From Collybiopsis luxurians FD-317 M1 (lineage: Eukaryota; Basidiomycota; Agaricomycetes; Agaricales; Omphalotaceae), in NCBI GenBank assembly GCA_000827265.1, contig KN834773.1, positions 548,541 to 612,540 of the forward strand: a stretch of 64,000 bases of DNA, read 5' to 3'. The notes beneath the pieces were generated by a model. The model was not told where the DNA came from and did not search any database. It was given only the letters and a program-made list of their open reading frames with translations. Position 1 is the first letter of the stretch, and each line of letters begins with the position of its first letter. The translations under genes and the position numbers were made by a program. Below, piece after piece: positions 23,201 to 34,672 of the stretch.

Positions 23201-25822
23201 ATGGCCAAGCGCAGAAACCAGACTGAAAAGTCAAGAAAGGCGGAGGCTCAGATTCAAACAGCGGTAAAGGGTTTACGCGACGGCACATACAAGGATCCTC
23301 ACGACACAGCCCAGAAACTCAATCTCTGGTCCCGACGCCAGACTATTCGCTGTCGATATGATGGCATGTCACGACATCCTTGCATTGCTCATGTAGAACA
23401 GCAGCTACTTACTCCAACTCAAGAAGCTGTTCTTGTGGAATGGGCAAAGTTCTTGGCTGCTACAGCTCACCCACTTTCGAAGCATAGTATTGCACCCAAA
23501 GTGAAGGATCTCTGTGGCAAAAACCCGTCATGTAAATGGGTGAAAAGTTTCCTTGAATGCCATCCTGATCTCCTTGCGGCTCATCCTAATGGTCTCGATC
23601 CAAAGCGTGCCAAATGCTTCAATTATCCAACTATCAAGGCTCACTTTGAGCTATTGCAGAAGCAGTTCGATACCACCGGTATTCCACTTTGTAACATGCA
23701 CAATACGGACAAAATTGGGATCCAAATGGGAGGTGGTCGAAATGGGCAGGCTCAGGAAATGTTTTTCTTTGATGTGCGGGATAGAGCTCGGCACAAGATG
23801 AAGAGAGACGACAGGGAGTTGATAACTGTTCTTGAGACTGTTTGTGCTGACGGCACTGCACCGGTCCTGCCGACTTTTGTCTTTCAAGGGAAGCTCTTCT
23901 GTGAGGAGTGGGCCAAGGAACACCCTGAAATTATGTATGTGTTCACATATATCTCTTGTGCTTCTGCTTACATCAATTTCAGGCTTGCGACTACTGATTC
24001 TGGTTGGACCAATGAAGAGATTTTTTGTGCATGGATGGAAGATGTGTTCGTTCCCCAAGCTAAAGAACATTCCGACCCAGACTACCCTATCCTTCTCATT
24101 CTTGATGGGCACAACTCTCACCTTACCCCAGAAACACTCGAGTTTGCCAAGGATCACAATGTCATTGTATTTTGCTTACCTCCACACACTACTCACCGTG
24201 TCCAGCCTTGCAATGTCAGCGCGTTTGCTCCCCTTAAGCACCACTGGCAAGCCCTGCTGAGGGATTACTACAATACACATGGGTACTTCCTTCCTGCTAG
24301 TGATGTTGTTCATGTGTACATGGAGGCTAGGAAATTAGGATTTAAACCTGAGACAATCAAGAAGGCATGTTGTAAATCTGGTATCGACATGATGGACCCC
24401 TCTGGGAAACCACAAATGAACCTTGCAATCTTCACAGCTGAGGATTTTGCTCCCAGTAAATCATCATCCATCCAGTCATATCTTCCTGACAGCTTTCCAT
24501 TTTCTGACTCCCTTCCTGCTTCCCTCTCTGACGCTGATGGTGGATCAGATGATGATGATTTTACCCCCCCTCCTACATCCTGCCTTTTTCAGCCTGATGA
24601 TGACACCGATGATGACGACAGTGATGAATACGACTCTAGTGACCGCGACAATGTTGAGCATGGCTCTGGTATCGATGATCATTTCAATCCTTCTCTCTTC
24701 TCTTCCTCAGCTCCTCAACGCCGGTCTTCGCGTCTTCTTTCACATGCTGTGGCTGATGGTCTTGATACCAATTCCTGTGTTGATGATGCTAATGATGATT
24801 GTGGACATGACAGCGACCAGGGCCTGTTTTCTTCAACTTCTACTTCAGGCTCTAGTGATGACAATTTCGACCTTCTGAGCAATGAAATGCTCAAGCTGAA
24901 ACTCCACAAGGCACGGCGGCGTAATCTCAAGTATCATACAAAGTATCTTCATCAAAAAGATATTTCAGCAAGCCTCAAAGTTGCTGTTGAATCTGCTCAG
25001 GCTCATGCAGCGCTTGCTGCCAGTCAGAACCGTGACCTTCAAATCAAACTGAATGCCAAGAACAGTCGGAAGGACAACGGTTGTGCAGTTATGATTGGCT
25101 CTCGTATTGTCACATCATCAGCTCTACTCGAGGTAGCGAAGGAGCAAAGGGAAAAGACTGAGGCAAAGAAGGCGGGGCAGTTGGCGAGAAAGAAGGCCAA
25201 GGATGATACTGCTGCCATTGTTCATATTACTCGCTTGAATGTCAGCCAGGGGAACATGGTGTTTACAGAACCCCTTGTGAGTCTTCGTCTCCAAGATTTG
25301 CGGAACCTCTGTTAGAACCTGCAGTTGGATGAGACTGGAACAAAAGAGACTCTCAAGACACGAGTGGTGGAATATCTCGAGACACATCCCCACCTTTGAG
25401 AAACTCCTCAGTATGTTGGGCTTTTCACAGCTCACTCGAAGAGACTTCGTGCAGCATCCCCAATGTCTCAAGCTTCTCAAGCCTCCCCACCCTCTAGTCC
25501 AACCAACTGCCATCGGCTGAATATGTCACCTGCGCTTCATGATGTAACAAATGAGCATCGACCAAGACCGCAGCCTCGTGCCCTATTTACTCAAGCATCA
25601 CAGCCATCATCATCATCCAATGTCAATCCCACTGCTCCTCCTCCACCTATTCCACTCGCTCCTGCTCCTCAGCCCTTTTATCAGCAATATCCTCTGCCTC
25701 CTGGTCCTCCCCAGCCTCCCTATGCTCTATTTCAATTTGGAGGTCCATTCTATCCCACTCATGGTGTCTTTGCACCTCCTCCGAACCTGCATGCACCGCC
25801 CACTGAGCCAGAGAATTCATGA
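23201..25822 (+). pseudogene. Pogo/Tigger-type (CENP-B-like) DDE transposase, inactivated
   Basis: From ATG 23201 the frame shows an N-terminal helix-turn-helix pair (AVKGLRDGTYKDPHDTAQKL; SIAPKVKDLCGKNPSCKWVK), then the DDE core: NMHNTDKIGIQMGG, ILLILDGHNSHLTPETLEF and PPHTTHRVQPCNVSAFAPLK. A 48-nt in-frame intron (23936-23983) can be removed. After an acidic Ser/Asp-rich stretch (24500-24850) the frame reaches a SAP-like end, LRLQDLRNLC-stop-NLQLDETGTKETLK then RVVEYLETHPHL-stop, and a Pro-rich tail to 25822, all in one frame. Inactivating signs: the third acidic residue (usually QPLDVGVF) is Asn, the usual DE after N-x is DK, and TAG (25313) and TGA (25397) interrupt the tail. Most changes fit G-to-A or C-to-T. 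Confidence 0.85.
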
Positions 25823-26310
25823 TCATAATGCTTTTGTTAATCAGCTTTCATAGCTTTTGTATTCCTCATTTTGTACAGCTTTCATATCACTTGTTTTTGT
25901 ACAGCTCTCGCTTCCCTCTGTCGCTCTCTGATTGTAATATGCTTGCTCCTGGTGATCATTAGAAACTGTATACATAGTATGTGTATTTCTACTGTAGATA
26001 GAAAGGTCAATCAACCTGCTTTAGATGACTCAGACCTCCATTCGCAAAAGTCTTGGCTGAAACGGCATGTCAGCATCAGCGCTGTCAAGAGCTGTCACAG
26101 TTCTGTCACATTATCAAGTCCTGCCATTTTCACAACCTCACTCGGCTGCTTTCTGGCACAACATCCAGCTTCTTTAAAATTCGCAAAAGTTGATAGAATC
26201 AAAGCTTAAGGTATATACTAGCTTATCCTGCAGGCTGAACAGAATTCGTTATGAATTGCGAAAGTTTTCCTATACCGACATTTTCGTTATCAACTCTGGT
26301 ACATCGATAG
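25823..26310. other. 3' flank of the transposon
   Basis: AT-rich sequence after the transposase tail. No gene. The right end of the pogo element should be here, but no inverted match to the left flank was found by eye. Confidence 0.3.
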
Positions 26311-26521
26311 TACAGCTCATCAGAAAAACCTAGGCCAAATTTTTTAAAATGACATAGTTTTGCCGGTCGCATGGCTCGCTCCAAGTCTATAGGAATTACG
26401 AGAGGATTGGGGCCCGGCTGACAACCGGCTCAAATTTTGAATGGCGGCCACTGTCAGCCGCGAAGTTAGCTAATATGTCATCTTTGTTTTAAATTGGCCT
26501 AGGTTTTTCTGACGAGCTGTA
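26311..26521. mobile_element. MITE, 27-bp inverted ends, TA target
   Basis: The left end TACAGCTCATCAGAAAAACC continues with TAGGCCAA; the right end is its reverse complement with one mismatch. The outer TA on both sides is typical of Tc1/mariner/pogo-type target duplications. At 211 bp it has no coding content. It may have been moved by a pogo-type enzyme like the neighbour at 23201-25822, but no matching ends were seen there. Confidence 0.85.
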
Positions 26522-26851
26522 ATCTTGCGCATCCTCATTCACCTCCTGTCATCTATCTGTCCACTTAATTTAATAATGTAAAATCCCACGTGATGCGACC
26601 GTTTTCCGGTGATTCCTTTTGCCTGGCTAGCCTGTCTTGTCGTTCACGAAGAATAGGTATGATTCCTTACTTCAACCCGTAGGGAATCGCTAAATCATTT
26701 CTCTGAGGAAACTTTATCAACATCGCGCGCGACCTGAGAGTACGGAAATGCTGCCATTGGTCATCTGCCTTCCCTCTTGAAGCTTGAACCACTATGTCAA
26801 ATTTGACCACAGGCTTCAGGATACTAACTAACTGATGGATGGTGAACTCAA

Positions 26852-27332
26852 GTGGATTGTAGGTACTTCACCTTAGATAAAATTTTGATGGGTCCCTACC
26901 GCCTGTTCTCTGATTTCGTCAATGAAATGGCGAAGACAAAGTCCCCCGTCTATCCTTGCGTACATGCTCTTCGACTATCAATCTCAACTCCTTGGTATAC
27001 AACTGTCAATTGCCAGGATGAGATCCCGCATTCGACCTACTTTTAATGACAGTCTCGGTTGCTATGCCTTTCTGGCTCCCGCAGTTGTTTCAACATCGAC
27101 GCGTCGGCTTGTATAGACAGGTGGTTCTGTTGATAAGAGGAAGAGCGATGGAGCAGATCCTGATGACAGCGATGACGGTGATGAAATGAATGCAGAGGGC
27201 ACCCCTCATCAGGTAGGTTCTGAGTCGGACAAATCATCCAATTCAGAGGACTCAGAATCTGATGATGAAAATTATCAATATGAAGTTAATGAGGATGGCT
27301 GGCAGTGGGATGACGGATACGGATCTATGTAG
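26852..27332 (+). other. Possible gene remnant with acidic C-terminal tail
   Basis: A frame YFTLDKILMGPYRLFSDFVN (26858 on) is followed, in another frame, by SLGCYAFLAPAVV up to TAG 27114-27116, after which the same frame runs on as SVDKRKSDGADPDDSDDGDE, SSNSEDSESDDENYQYEVNE and DGWQWDDGYGSM to TAG 27330-27332. The TATAG before it could be a splice acceptor. The very acidic tail ending in W-x-W looks real, but no start or domain is recognised. Confidence 0.35.
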
Positions 27333-27756
27333 TGGTACCAAGCCTTGCCTCAGTACGCCGTAATCTAAAGTCAACAGTTGGGCATGATACACCTGCATAC
27401 GTTTATTCTACGATATTCTGACCCCGTATAAGCTGTCATAGCTTTACGTGAGCTTATAGACCAATGTAATTCTTTGCGTTGACTGTATACGGATCATAAG
27501 GGGTTGCGGCGGTACGACAATATTGCGAGGTGGTGATGAATTATGAGAGGATACATATTTCGGTAATATCGGTTATCGGTTATGCTTGATCCGACGGCAT
27601 AATGATACAATTTTTCGGCCAATTTAGCGATGTGGATGGGCATATTGGGCGTTATGGGCGTAGCAAGTCCCAGCTAACCTCGTTATGGCACGGAATCGCT
27701 GAAGACTGAAGCTTTCCTTGGGTCGTCTTGCCACTACATATGAATGACATATGCTA

Positions 27757-27833
27757 GAGACGCCTACTTATCATCGAAGAGTTGCTCGATGCCACAATTT
27801 TATGTGCTGACAAGACTGGTACTCTTGCCAAAC
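27757..27833 (+). pseudogene. P-type (plasma-membrane H+) ATPase fragment
   Basis: One frame reads IIEELLDATILCADKTGTLA, which is the phosphorylation-site block of proton-pumping P-type ATPases (family form IEELAGVxILCSDKTGTLT), including the aspartate that is phosphorylated. Sequence on both sides has no further recognisable ATPase, so this is an isolated relic of one exon. Confidence 0.65.
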
Positions 27834-28236
27834 GGTTTCGAACATTTCTACCCTTGTCGATACATTAAAACCTCCTCCATCAGGTCCAATCTCTGACATA
27901 AGTTATCTTACCAAGCTCACAATTTCACCTTTCCTACCGCTTGTCAAACATCCATCTTCGTCTCCGAGCAAAGATACTGCTGTCTATGAGCCCGAACCGA
28001 TCCTTCAGCCGAAAGCGGAGAGTTTAGAGTGTCGACCTCTCTGAGATGTACGTTTCGACAGTATTCAAGGGGGAACTGGGGCCGTAGCTGTATTTTACGA
28101 GATAGCACCTTCTGGAATTGCTGTAGTGAAGCTGTACTTTAACTGAGGGCTTGGGCTTGAGCTTGAGCCTTGGCGCCTTGCGTGTCAATGGCTCATGTAA
28201 CGCCACATGACACGTTTCCTTCTTGGTTCTGAACCC

Positions 28237-28479
28237 TCATCTTCGCCTCTCCTCCTCCATTTTTCCTCGAGTAAGGTAGCTGAAAATGCCTAAAAGGATT
28301 CCGACGCCCCCAACCGACAATAATACGATATATTTTACCGCTGTTTCTCCGTACCCATTGAACGCGAACTGGGAGGTCAAGGTGAATTCATACTTCCAGT
28401 TCGGCCTGTGTCCGTGAAATTGATTCTTCTTCCAATAGGCTGACCAGATCACTTTCTCAAGATGGATCGCCAGCTTCAT
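28237..28479 (-). CDS. Small single-pass membrane protein, unknown
   Basis: The minus-strand frame starts MKLAIHLEKVIWSAYWKKNQ, contains one clear membrane segment VKYIVLLSVGGVGILLGIFS near the C-terminus and ends with a charged RGKMEEERRR tail (80 residues). A TTAG acceptor just upstream (VAFG-MKLAIHL in frame) hints that the true start is in an earlier exon near 28500-28540. The size and layout recall small subunits of mitochondrial complexes, but I cannot assign one. It is convergent with nothing close and divergent from the RGG gene at 28700. Confidence 0.45.
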   Translation of the reverse strand: MKLAIHLEKVIWSAYWKKNQFHGHRPNWKYEFTLTSQFAFNGYGETAVKYIVLLSVGGVGILLGIFSYLTRGKMEEERRR

Positions 28480-28699
28480 ACCGAAAGCAACTCTAATCGC
28501 AATAATGTATAAGCCTACCGTAAGCTGTTTAATGTAGCATACCCATTTAGACTTAATTTCTCGTCAATGTGTAGGCTCGAGGAATGGTATTGATCGAAGT
28601 GGATCGCGCGTTTACGGAGCACCACATACTATTAGGGATGCATGAATGGTATGGCCTCTTGAATTTCGGCGTCTCGTCCTTACTGTCTGCTTGTAAAGG

Positions 28700-30306
28700 T
28701 CCAAGTTCCTAAAGCGACCAACCGCCGAAGAGGCTCATCGCACCACACAGATCTATTATTCGACTTACAATAACCATCGAGCAGCCCAGAAGGATGGCAC
28801 GTACACTCCCTGTCAGATTTAAGAAATTTTTTGCTTAATGTTGTAGTAGGATGGAAAACTATTCACGTAGTGGATTCCTGGTTTGATGGTTGGCCACCGC
28901 GTAACAGGTACGTGTCTCTGCTTGTCGAACCATCAATTGCGGCAATATTTGTCATAGTCCCATTCGAAACCCATACCCGAAGACGGCTTGGTGTGACCTC
29001 CCTCCGGAGGACAAGACCAACAAGAACATGTGCCGGCCTCTCCCCGTTGCTTATTTCCCTCCCCCGGAGAAGGCTGCTAAACCCGGTATGTGCAATTTCT
29101 ATTGTGTTTGCTTTCCTTCTCAACTAATGCACCCGGTTTCACAGTCGTTGGATCTGGTGCCTGGGTCGATAGTCTCAACACACCCAGTCCCTACTCCCCT
29201 GAAGTCCAACGCACAGTATGGAACCGAGGCCCACCATCTTTGCCTGTCAGGAAGAGTGCCAGTACCACAACTCGTATGCTATCATTCTGAAACGTTCTGT
29301 TTCCCAAGTCTTGAATGTTATATTCCTTAGCGATCGTACCTGTTCGTGCTAATCCTGCATCGGCAACTAGAGCTCCGACGAACGTCTGGGGCTCGCAGAA
29401 GCCCGCCACGCTTTCTCCTTCGTCGTCGGCGCCTGCACCTACTCCCGTCAAGGCTCCTCAAGGAGTATGGGCTGCTCGGTCATCTGCTGTTGCGAGCTCT
29501 TCTAAAATTTCAAATCCTTCAACAGCTCCTCAACGTCCACCTGGCCTTACTGCCTCTCGCTCAAGTGCCCCTTCTGCCCCCCCAGGTCTCACGCGTGGCG
29601 GAAAAGGTAGGTCTGGCAGTATTGTCTCAAGCTCATCATCGAGTGAGCTGGACTGGGCCTCCGAAGTAGCGGCGGCGAGTGCGATTGATAGTAATTCCCG
29701 ATACGAGCAACTCGTTAGTGAAACTGAAGAGTTGATTGTCTCGGACAGCTTGGAGAAGGCACTCAACGGCGATGAAGACCAGGATCCGGAAGTATTCGAT
29801 GTTGGTCTGGAGATGTCTTCTACGTCGGTGCCTGTCTATCAGGCTCAACAGGAGGACATTAAGGAGAATCTTTGGTCCAATTATGTTCCTCCTGCCGAGA
29901 AGGAAGAAGAGTTATGTCCCGTGCATGGAGTTGTCTGTTCGAAGGGTATCTGTCAGGCTGCTTCGAAGAAGGAACGCGAGAAGAGAGATTCTGAGAGGCT
30001 TGGTAGGGGTGGGAGTAGGGGTAGGAGTAGGGGTCGTGGTCGTGGTGGCCGTGGTCGGTCTAGGGTTGCTGGAGGTCGCGCAAAAGGCAACGACGGTATG
30101 TTTCATCTCATCTCATATTCCAGATTTCATTTCGTTAAATGTTATGTCCATCAGATCGTCAAGCTGCGCCACGACCACGCGCAGATAGTACTGGTGGCTC
30201 AACCTCGAGTCCAGCCAGCAGTAATCCCGTTTCGAGAGCGAACAGCGTGATTGCTCCTGTGCCGACGTTCAACCACGATGATGATGAGGATCCTTGGGGG
30301 GATTAG
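28700..30306 (+). CDS. Conserved basidiomycete protein with RGG-rich tail
   Basis: Clear exons: KRPTAEEAHRTTQIYYSTYN then HRAAQKDG (about 28710-28797), one around RNRYVSLLVEPSIAAIFVIV (28890-28970), MCRPLPVAYFPPPEKAAKP, VVGSGAWVDSLNTPSPYSPE (29146-29269), a long exon from IVPVRANPASATRAPTNVWG (29333) through SELDWASEVAAAS and ENLWSNYVPPAEKEEELCPV with HGVVCSKGICQ, a block of GRGRG/GGRGRS repeats (30000-30070), an intron, and a last exon ending DDDEDPWGD at TAG 30304-30306. The Cys/His stretch CPVHGxxCxKGIC plus RGG repeats suggest an RNA-associated protein. The 5' exon junctions between 28800 and 29000 do not resolve cleanly, so the start is approximate. Confidence 0.65.
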
Positions 30307-31461
30307 TTGGGTTCTGGCGTGTACCCGCGCGCTATTTCGACAATTATTGGCGTCTCTTGAGGTTCGTGTGTCATTCCTGTTCCTGTCCTGGGGCGTCTGT
30401 TGGCTGACGGTTTCCTTGCAGGCGCCGCATGTCATGACTCATTCCATAATGTGTAACCGCAATGAACAATGTTGGTTGTTTCTGTATCACTGTATTCTGT
30501 TTCATTCATATGTCAATACTGTACTTGTATCATGTTGTATCAAGTGGTTGTTGCCCCTCCTATCCTCGGACGTCCAACAACCTTGTAATGGGTTTCTCTG
30601 CCTCTTGTGCGTCTATCTGGTTGTTAACCTCCTATCCTCACCTGTTCAACGACTTTGTAACGGTTTTTCGGGCTGGTTTTGTCTCGCAAATGTATTTTTC
30701 TGTCCCAGTACACGATATATGTACACAGCATAGGCATTTCAGTACATGTTCTCCTTGCTCCTTCGGTTCGTTCTCAATCTACTGTCTGTATCGCGATTTC
30801 ATCTTCCAGCTCGGTGTCCATGGACAGTCAAAGCTGTTAGCACGACTTGTCGTGCATACTAAATGTTGTTTCCGATGGTTCTTGAAGCTGTTACCTGTGA
30901 AAATTTATTGCAGAATTCGTGTCGACGTTTTTCTGGAAGGTCTAAGTAGTTCTTCGAGGATGAGATTGGTGGTCTGTTCTGGGGAATCTATTTCGAGGCG
31001 ATACATTGTATACAAAGCTGTAGAAACTGAGGTAAGCGCCTGTTGAGCGCTTATGTACCGCGCTGCTTCTTTTTCGGCTCATTGCTGTTGAGGCCTTACC
31101 GCCCTTCGTTCCGTCGTTCAATTCTCTTCTGAGAAACTCAGCGCTTTTGTTCCAAGGGTTTCCATCAGGAACCTTTGAGGACAGCAACGCTATGAATCAA
31201 TGTATCGTCACCTTAGTTGCATTGATAGCTTGAAGGCCCTCAAGTAGCAAGGTCTACAGGTGTTTGTGTGAATCCGGTGGAACAGGATTGTCATTGAATG
31301 AATTGGGGATCGTTATGGATTAGCTTTCACCCTCTCCGAGTGTGGTTTACGGGCGCCGAGTTGTCACTTAAAAACTGCATCAGTTTCTTTTCAAGTATTC
31401 AGATCCCTCCCTCGTCTTTCGTTCCTATCTCAATCGCACTAACTCTGCTTGTTCGCGCGCA
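30307..31461. other. Intergenic stretch
   Basis: 3' region of the RGG gene, then T-rich sequence without a convincing gene. Overlapping plus-strand frames at 30251-30733 and 30462-31046 are composition-driven. The last 150 bp is probably the promoter and leader of the gene starting at 31462. Confidence 0.35.
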
Positions 31462-32600
31462 ATGTCTTCTTCATGCTTTGACAACCACTACATAGGCCGT
31501 TACCGCCGATCCTCACCCTGTGAGCTTTATCCATTTGGCATTGCGTCGTTTTTCAGGTTTTCATGTTATTTGTATCATCCTAGATACACCTCCCTCATCG
31601 CCCGAGGTGGACGAAGTTTCCTCGACTGCAGAAGCAGGTACGTTACTTGTTACCCTCAGTTGAGATGGTCAAGTTCCGGTTTGACTGAATGGCTGTCCCG
31701 CAGGCCTTACCTTGAGAGAATGGGATATCATTTCTTGGATGCGCGCCAATCGTAAGTTTGGTTTCATGTATCACCAGCTAAGAATATGTATAACCAATCC
31801 AACTTGTTCGCTCAACAGCCAGCAAGCCGTTTTATGTCGATGCAGAAAGTAAAATCAGTCCACTTGATGGGCATGAACGATCAGTATCGAGAGTTCATAG
31901 GTCATCCTACTCTTCGCGGACGACAGATCATCGCCGCCGGAGCGGCAGCCGTTCTGGTTCTGATTCGGAAGAGTGCGAGAGGGTTGATTTGACCAATGAG
32001 GCACCGGTGCCCGAACATGGTAAAACTTGGCTTACAAGTGGACTTTTCAGCTGGTTTCTGACACTATGGTCCTATATAGACCAATGGAGCAGAAGTGACT
32101 CCAGGTCTAGATACCGCAGCGGTATATCGCCTGGAGCATTCAGCTCGGTTGCTGGGAGCCAACGAATCATTTACAAACGGGGTGAGTCTACCTCCTAGGA
32201 TATCCGCCAGGTTTTAGGGCAAAAACTAACCTCGTTGTAACCTCATTGCTCTGCTTAGACGGTGATCGACCCATCATACAAAACAGTACAGGTTCAAGGC
32301 ATGCACGCCGATCTTCAGGTGATTAAAAGCGATTATCGATACGGAAGACTTGAAAACTCACTTTATTCTGTAGGATACCGCTCTTCCAATAGATCTTCAG
32401 ATTCGCGGACAATGACAATGTCAGGCGCCAGTGTTCTTCACGGCGCGTCAAATTTTGTCATCAGTGGGTCGCGGATTGCTCCAGGCGCGTTCAGCGCTAT
32501 CGCTGGCGATCAGGAGATATGGTCAGTCATTCTCGTGTGTTGTGGAAAGTGAGCTTGTCAGGACTGATGATTGATATTCTGTTTACATAGGGTGGACTAA
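31462..32600 (+). CDS. GAFSAV-motif protein 1 (intact, two motifs)
   Basis: Eight exons join in frame from ATG 31462: MSSSCFDNHYIGRYRRSSP, TPPSSPEVDEVSSTAEAG, LTLREWDIISWMRAN, PASKPFYVDAESKISPLDGH with an Arg/Ser-rich stretch, SRYRSGISPGAFSSVAGSQR, DGDRPIIQNSTGSRHARRSS, GASVLHGASNFVISGSRIAP then GAFSAIAGDQEI, and a final WVD with TAA 32598-32600. All introns but the last are phase 1. About 245 residues, no signal peptide or membrane segment. The N-terminal domain (E-W-D-I-I-x-W-M-R-A ... P-F-x-V-D-A-E) is shared with the decayed copies at 16314-16663 and 19415-20438. The C-terminal motif is shared with the genes up to 52949. Function unknown. Confidence 0.8.
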
Positions 32601-32870
32601 ATGAATACCAATGATGAAATACGGTCCCAGAATTAATATGGCACTCTATGCTCTCGTGTTTAAAGTATACACGCTGGAAGATTAACAACGCAGATAGTAG
32701 ATCTTTGTCTATATATAATTCTCTACAGGTTTCAAGCAAATAATACATACAACAGTTTGCTTCCATGTGATATTCAGCTGGCACAGAGAGCATTCACTTT
32801 GGTGAAGCCTAAAAATTCATTAACTGAGGCCGACTATGAAGCCGACAGAGCGATGGAAGATTAAGGAGGG
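32601..32870. other. Spacer between motif gene 1 and a mobile element
   Basis: 3' flank of the preceding gene; nothing else seen. Confidence 0.4.
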
Positions 32871-34025
32871 TATACTATAGTGGTTAGGGAAAATGAAATT
32901 TTGACGAAAATGCTAATAACTTTTCAAGATGTTTGAATATTACAATTCTGAGTAGATAGTTCAATTACTAGTACTTCAATACTGTTGATTTGAATTTCTG
33001 AGATTTTTCTTGATTTTACTGACTTCGTCGGGCAGAGACCGAGGGGGATTAAGGAAAATGCACTTATTTGTCACAGTGTTGTCACGGAGACGGCGCAAGT
33101 CGGCACTGCGGCAAAATGACAGATTCAGGTCCGAGCGCATTCCGCAGCTGCGAGCTCGTTCAATGAGTTTAGAAACAGAGAATTTAGGAGAGCGTTCAGT
33201 CCATTGAACAAATGTACAGAAACAACTATGGTATATTAAAACTTTCATTCATTATAGTGTGTCACTGGGAGTATCACTACGAGCACGTCGAAGAAGGGGA
33301 ATAGGGACAGGACAAGGGCGAAGTGGTGTGTAAGGTAAAGCCTGCATTGTAGCTAGGGATGACGAAGGGTATTGAGAAGTAAAAGGATAACTAGTCTGAG
33401 GCTGGGGTGGATTTTCATGCCCAAATTGACGAATTGGGCTCTGAGTAGTTGGTGGAAGAGAAATGGGGGACTGAGAGCGACGACGATATGATGAAAGCCC
33501 AGCGAGACTTTACAGGCTTCATTTGGAGTGATTTAAGCAAGGTCATGGTGATAGTTCGCGTCGATGTTTACTGCAGTATAAACTTCAGTGGCGAGCGCAC
33601 TTGCCTTGCATGCCGAGGCTACGGCACTCCCTTCCCACAGGTCGCTGTCACGCTCGACTTCCCTTTTGCTTCGTTTTACTCCTCATTCTTTCAATATTGC
33701 ACATACTCTTTTGAAATTTGGGATTTAGACTATGCTAAATGTACTCTTGAGCCTCAGCTACTTTTGCGTACATATCCCATTCACTGTTGTAATGTTCCTG
33801 ACAGTTTGATCGAAGTATTCGGTTGAGGACAACCATTATTTCGTCAATAATTCTGTTTTCTCTCGCAAGATGCTCAATGCAAGTAGATAGAAGTATAGAT
33901 TAGGACCTAAATATGCTACAAAAAAATTGTCGTAGCCATCTAACGACCGGAAGGCCTTCATTTTGGCAAATTTTCGAAGATTTCATTTTCCCTAACCCTT
34001 CATTTTCCCTAACAACCATAGTATA
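32871..34025. mobile_element. DNA transposon remnant with GGTTAGGGAAAATGAA-type inverted ends
   Basis: The left end (TATACTATAGTGGTTAGGGA at 32871) is inverted at the right end, where the TTAGGGAAAATGAA block is present twice in tandem (33980-34016). Outer TATAC/GTATA fits a TA target. Inside, the minus strand has an open frame of about 80 codons without a start (33248-33490): RRRSQSPISLPPTTQSPIRQ, then YTPLRPCPVPIPLLRRARSD, Pro-rich, perhaps the end of a lost element-encoded protein. The element separates motif gene 1 from the rest of the array. Confidence 0.65.
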
Positions 34026-34672
34026 AAGATTCTGTTCAATCCCAACTTCAATCCTTTCTTGCGTCATGTAACGATTCGCATCTATCAGCGGCTGTGCGAC
34101 CCTAGACGACTAAATACCGCATCTCTCGGGGTCGATACTCTCCGCATGCGCAGATCCGAGATCCTCTGAGATATTCAATTCAGCAAACTCTCTAACGTAC
34201 TTCGATTCCTGAAGCTGGGACCTAAAATGATGAATTTGGAACAAGTGACCTTCTTGAAAGTCGGTAGTAGCCCTCGGGCGTCGACCTTGTATATATTCAA
34301 CCCATATGGTCCTCTTTTCAAAACCCCGACTTTCTATTTCAGTTCTCTGACGGCATATGAGTGATATCATTTGCAATTGAAGAATCCGAGTATTCTCTTC
34401 TTTTGAATCTGAATGTGGCAGCATTCCTCGGTCAAAGAGATCTATGTATGTAGCTGAATGATGCATGATTCGTCTACTCGGCCTCATGCTTTGGTGAGCT
34501 ATTGTTCCAGAAGCAGGTAGTCAGGGACTACTACAAAATTACTTTTTGGGAACGTCGGTGCCACTCGAATGACTCGGAGGTAGTCAAGCCACAAGCGCCG
34601 GAAGGGGTATAACTTGAACTTGTAACGAATTAACTCTCAATACCGCATAATATTCTACAGATTCACTCTCGA
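34026..34672. other. Spacer before motif gene 2
   Basis: A minus-strand frame at 34110-34487 has no recognisable domain. The last 150 bp is probably the promoter of the gene at 34673. Nothing else seen. Confidence 0.3.

Noticed and set aside
24423..24878. Long frames in other phases inside the transposase gene
   Set aside because: They are shadows of the acidic, Ser-rich part of the transposase frame.
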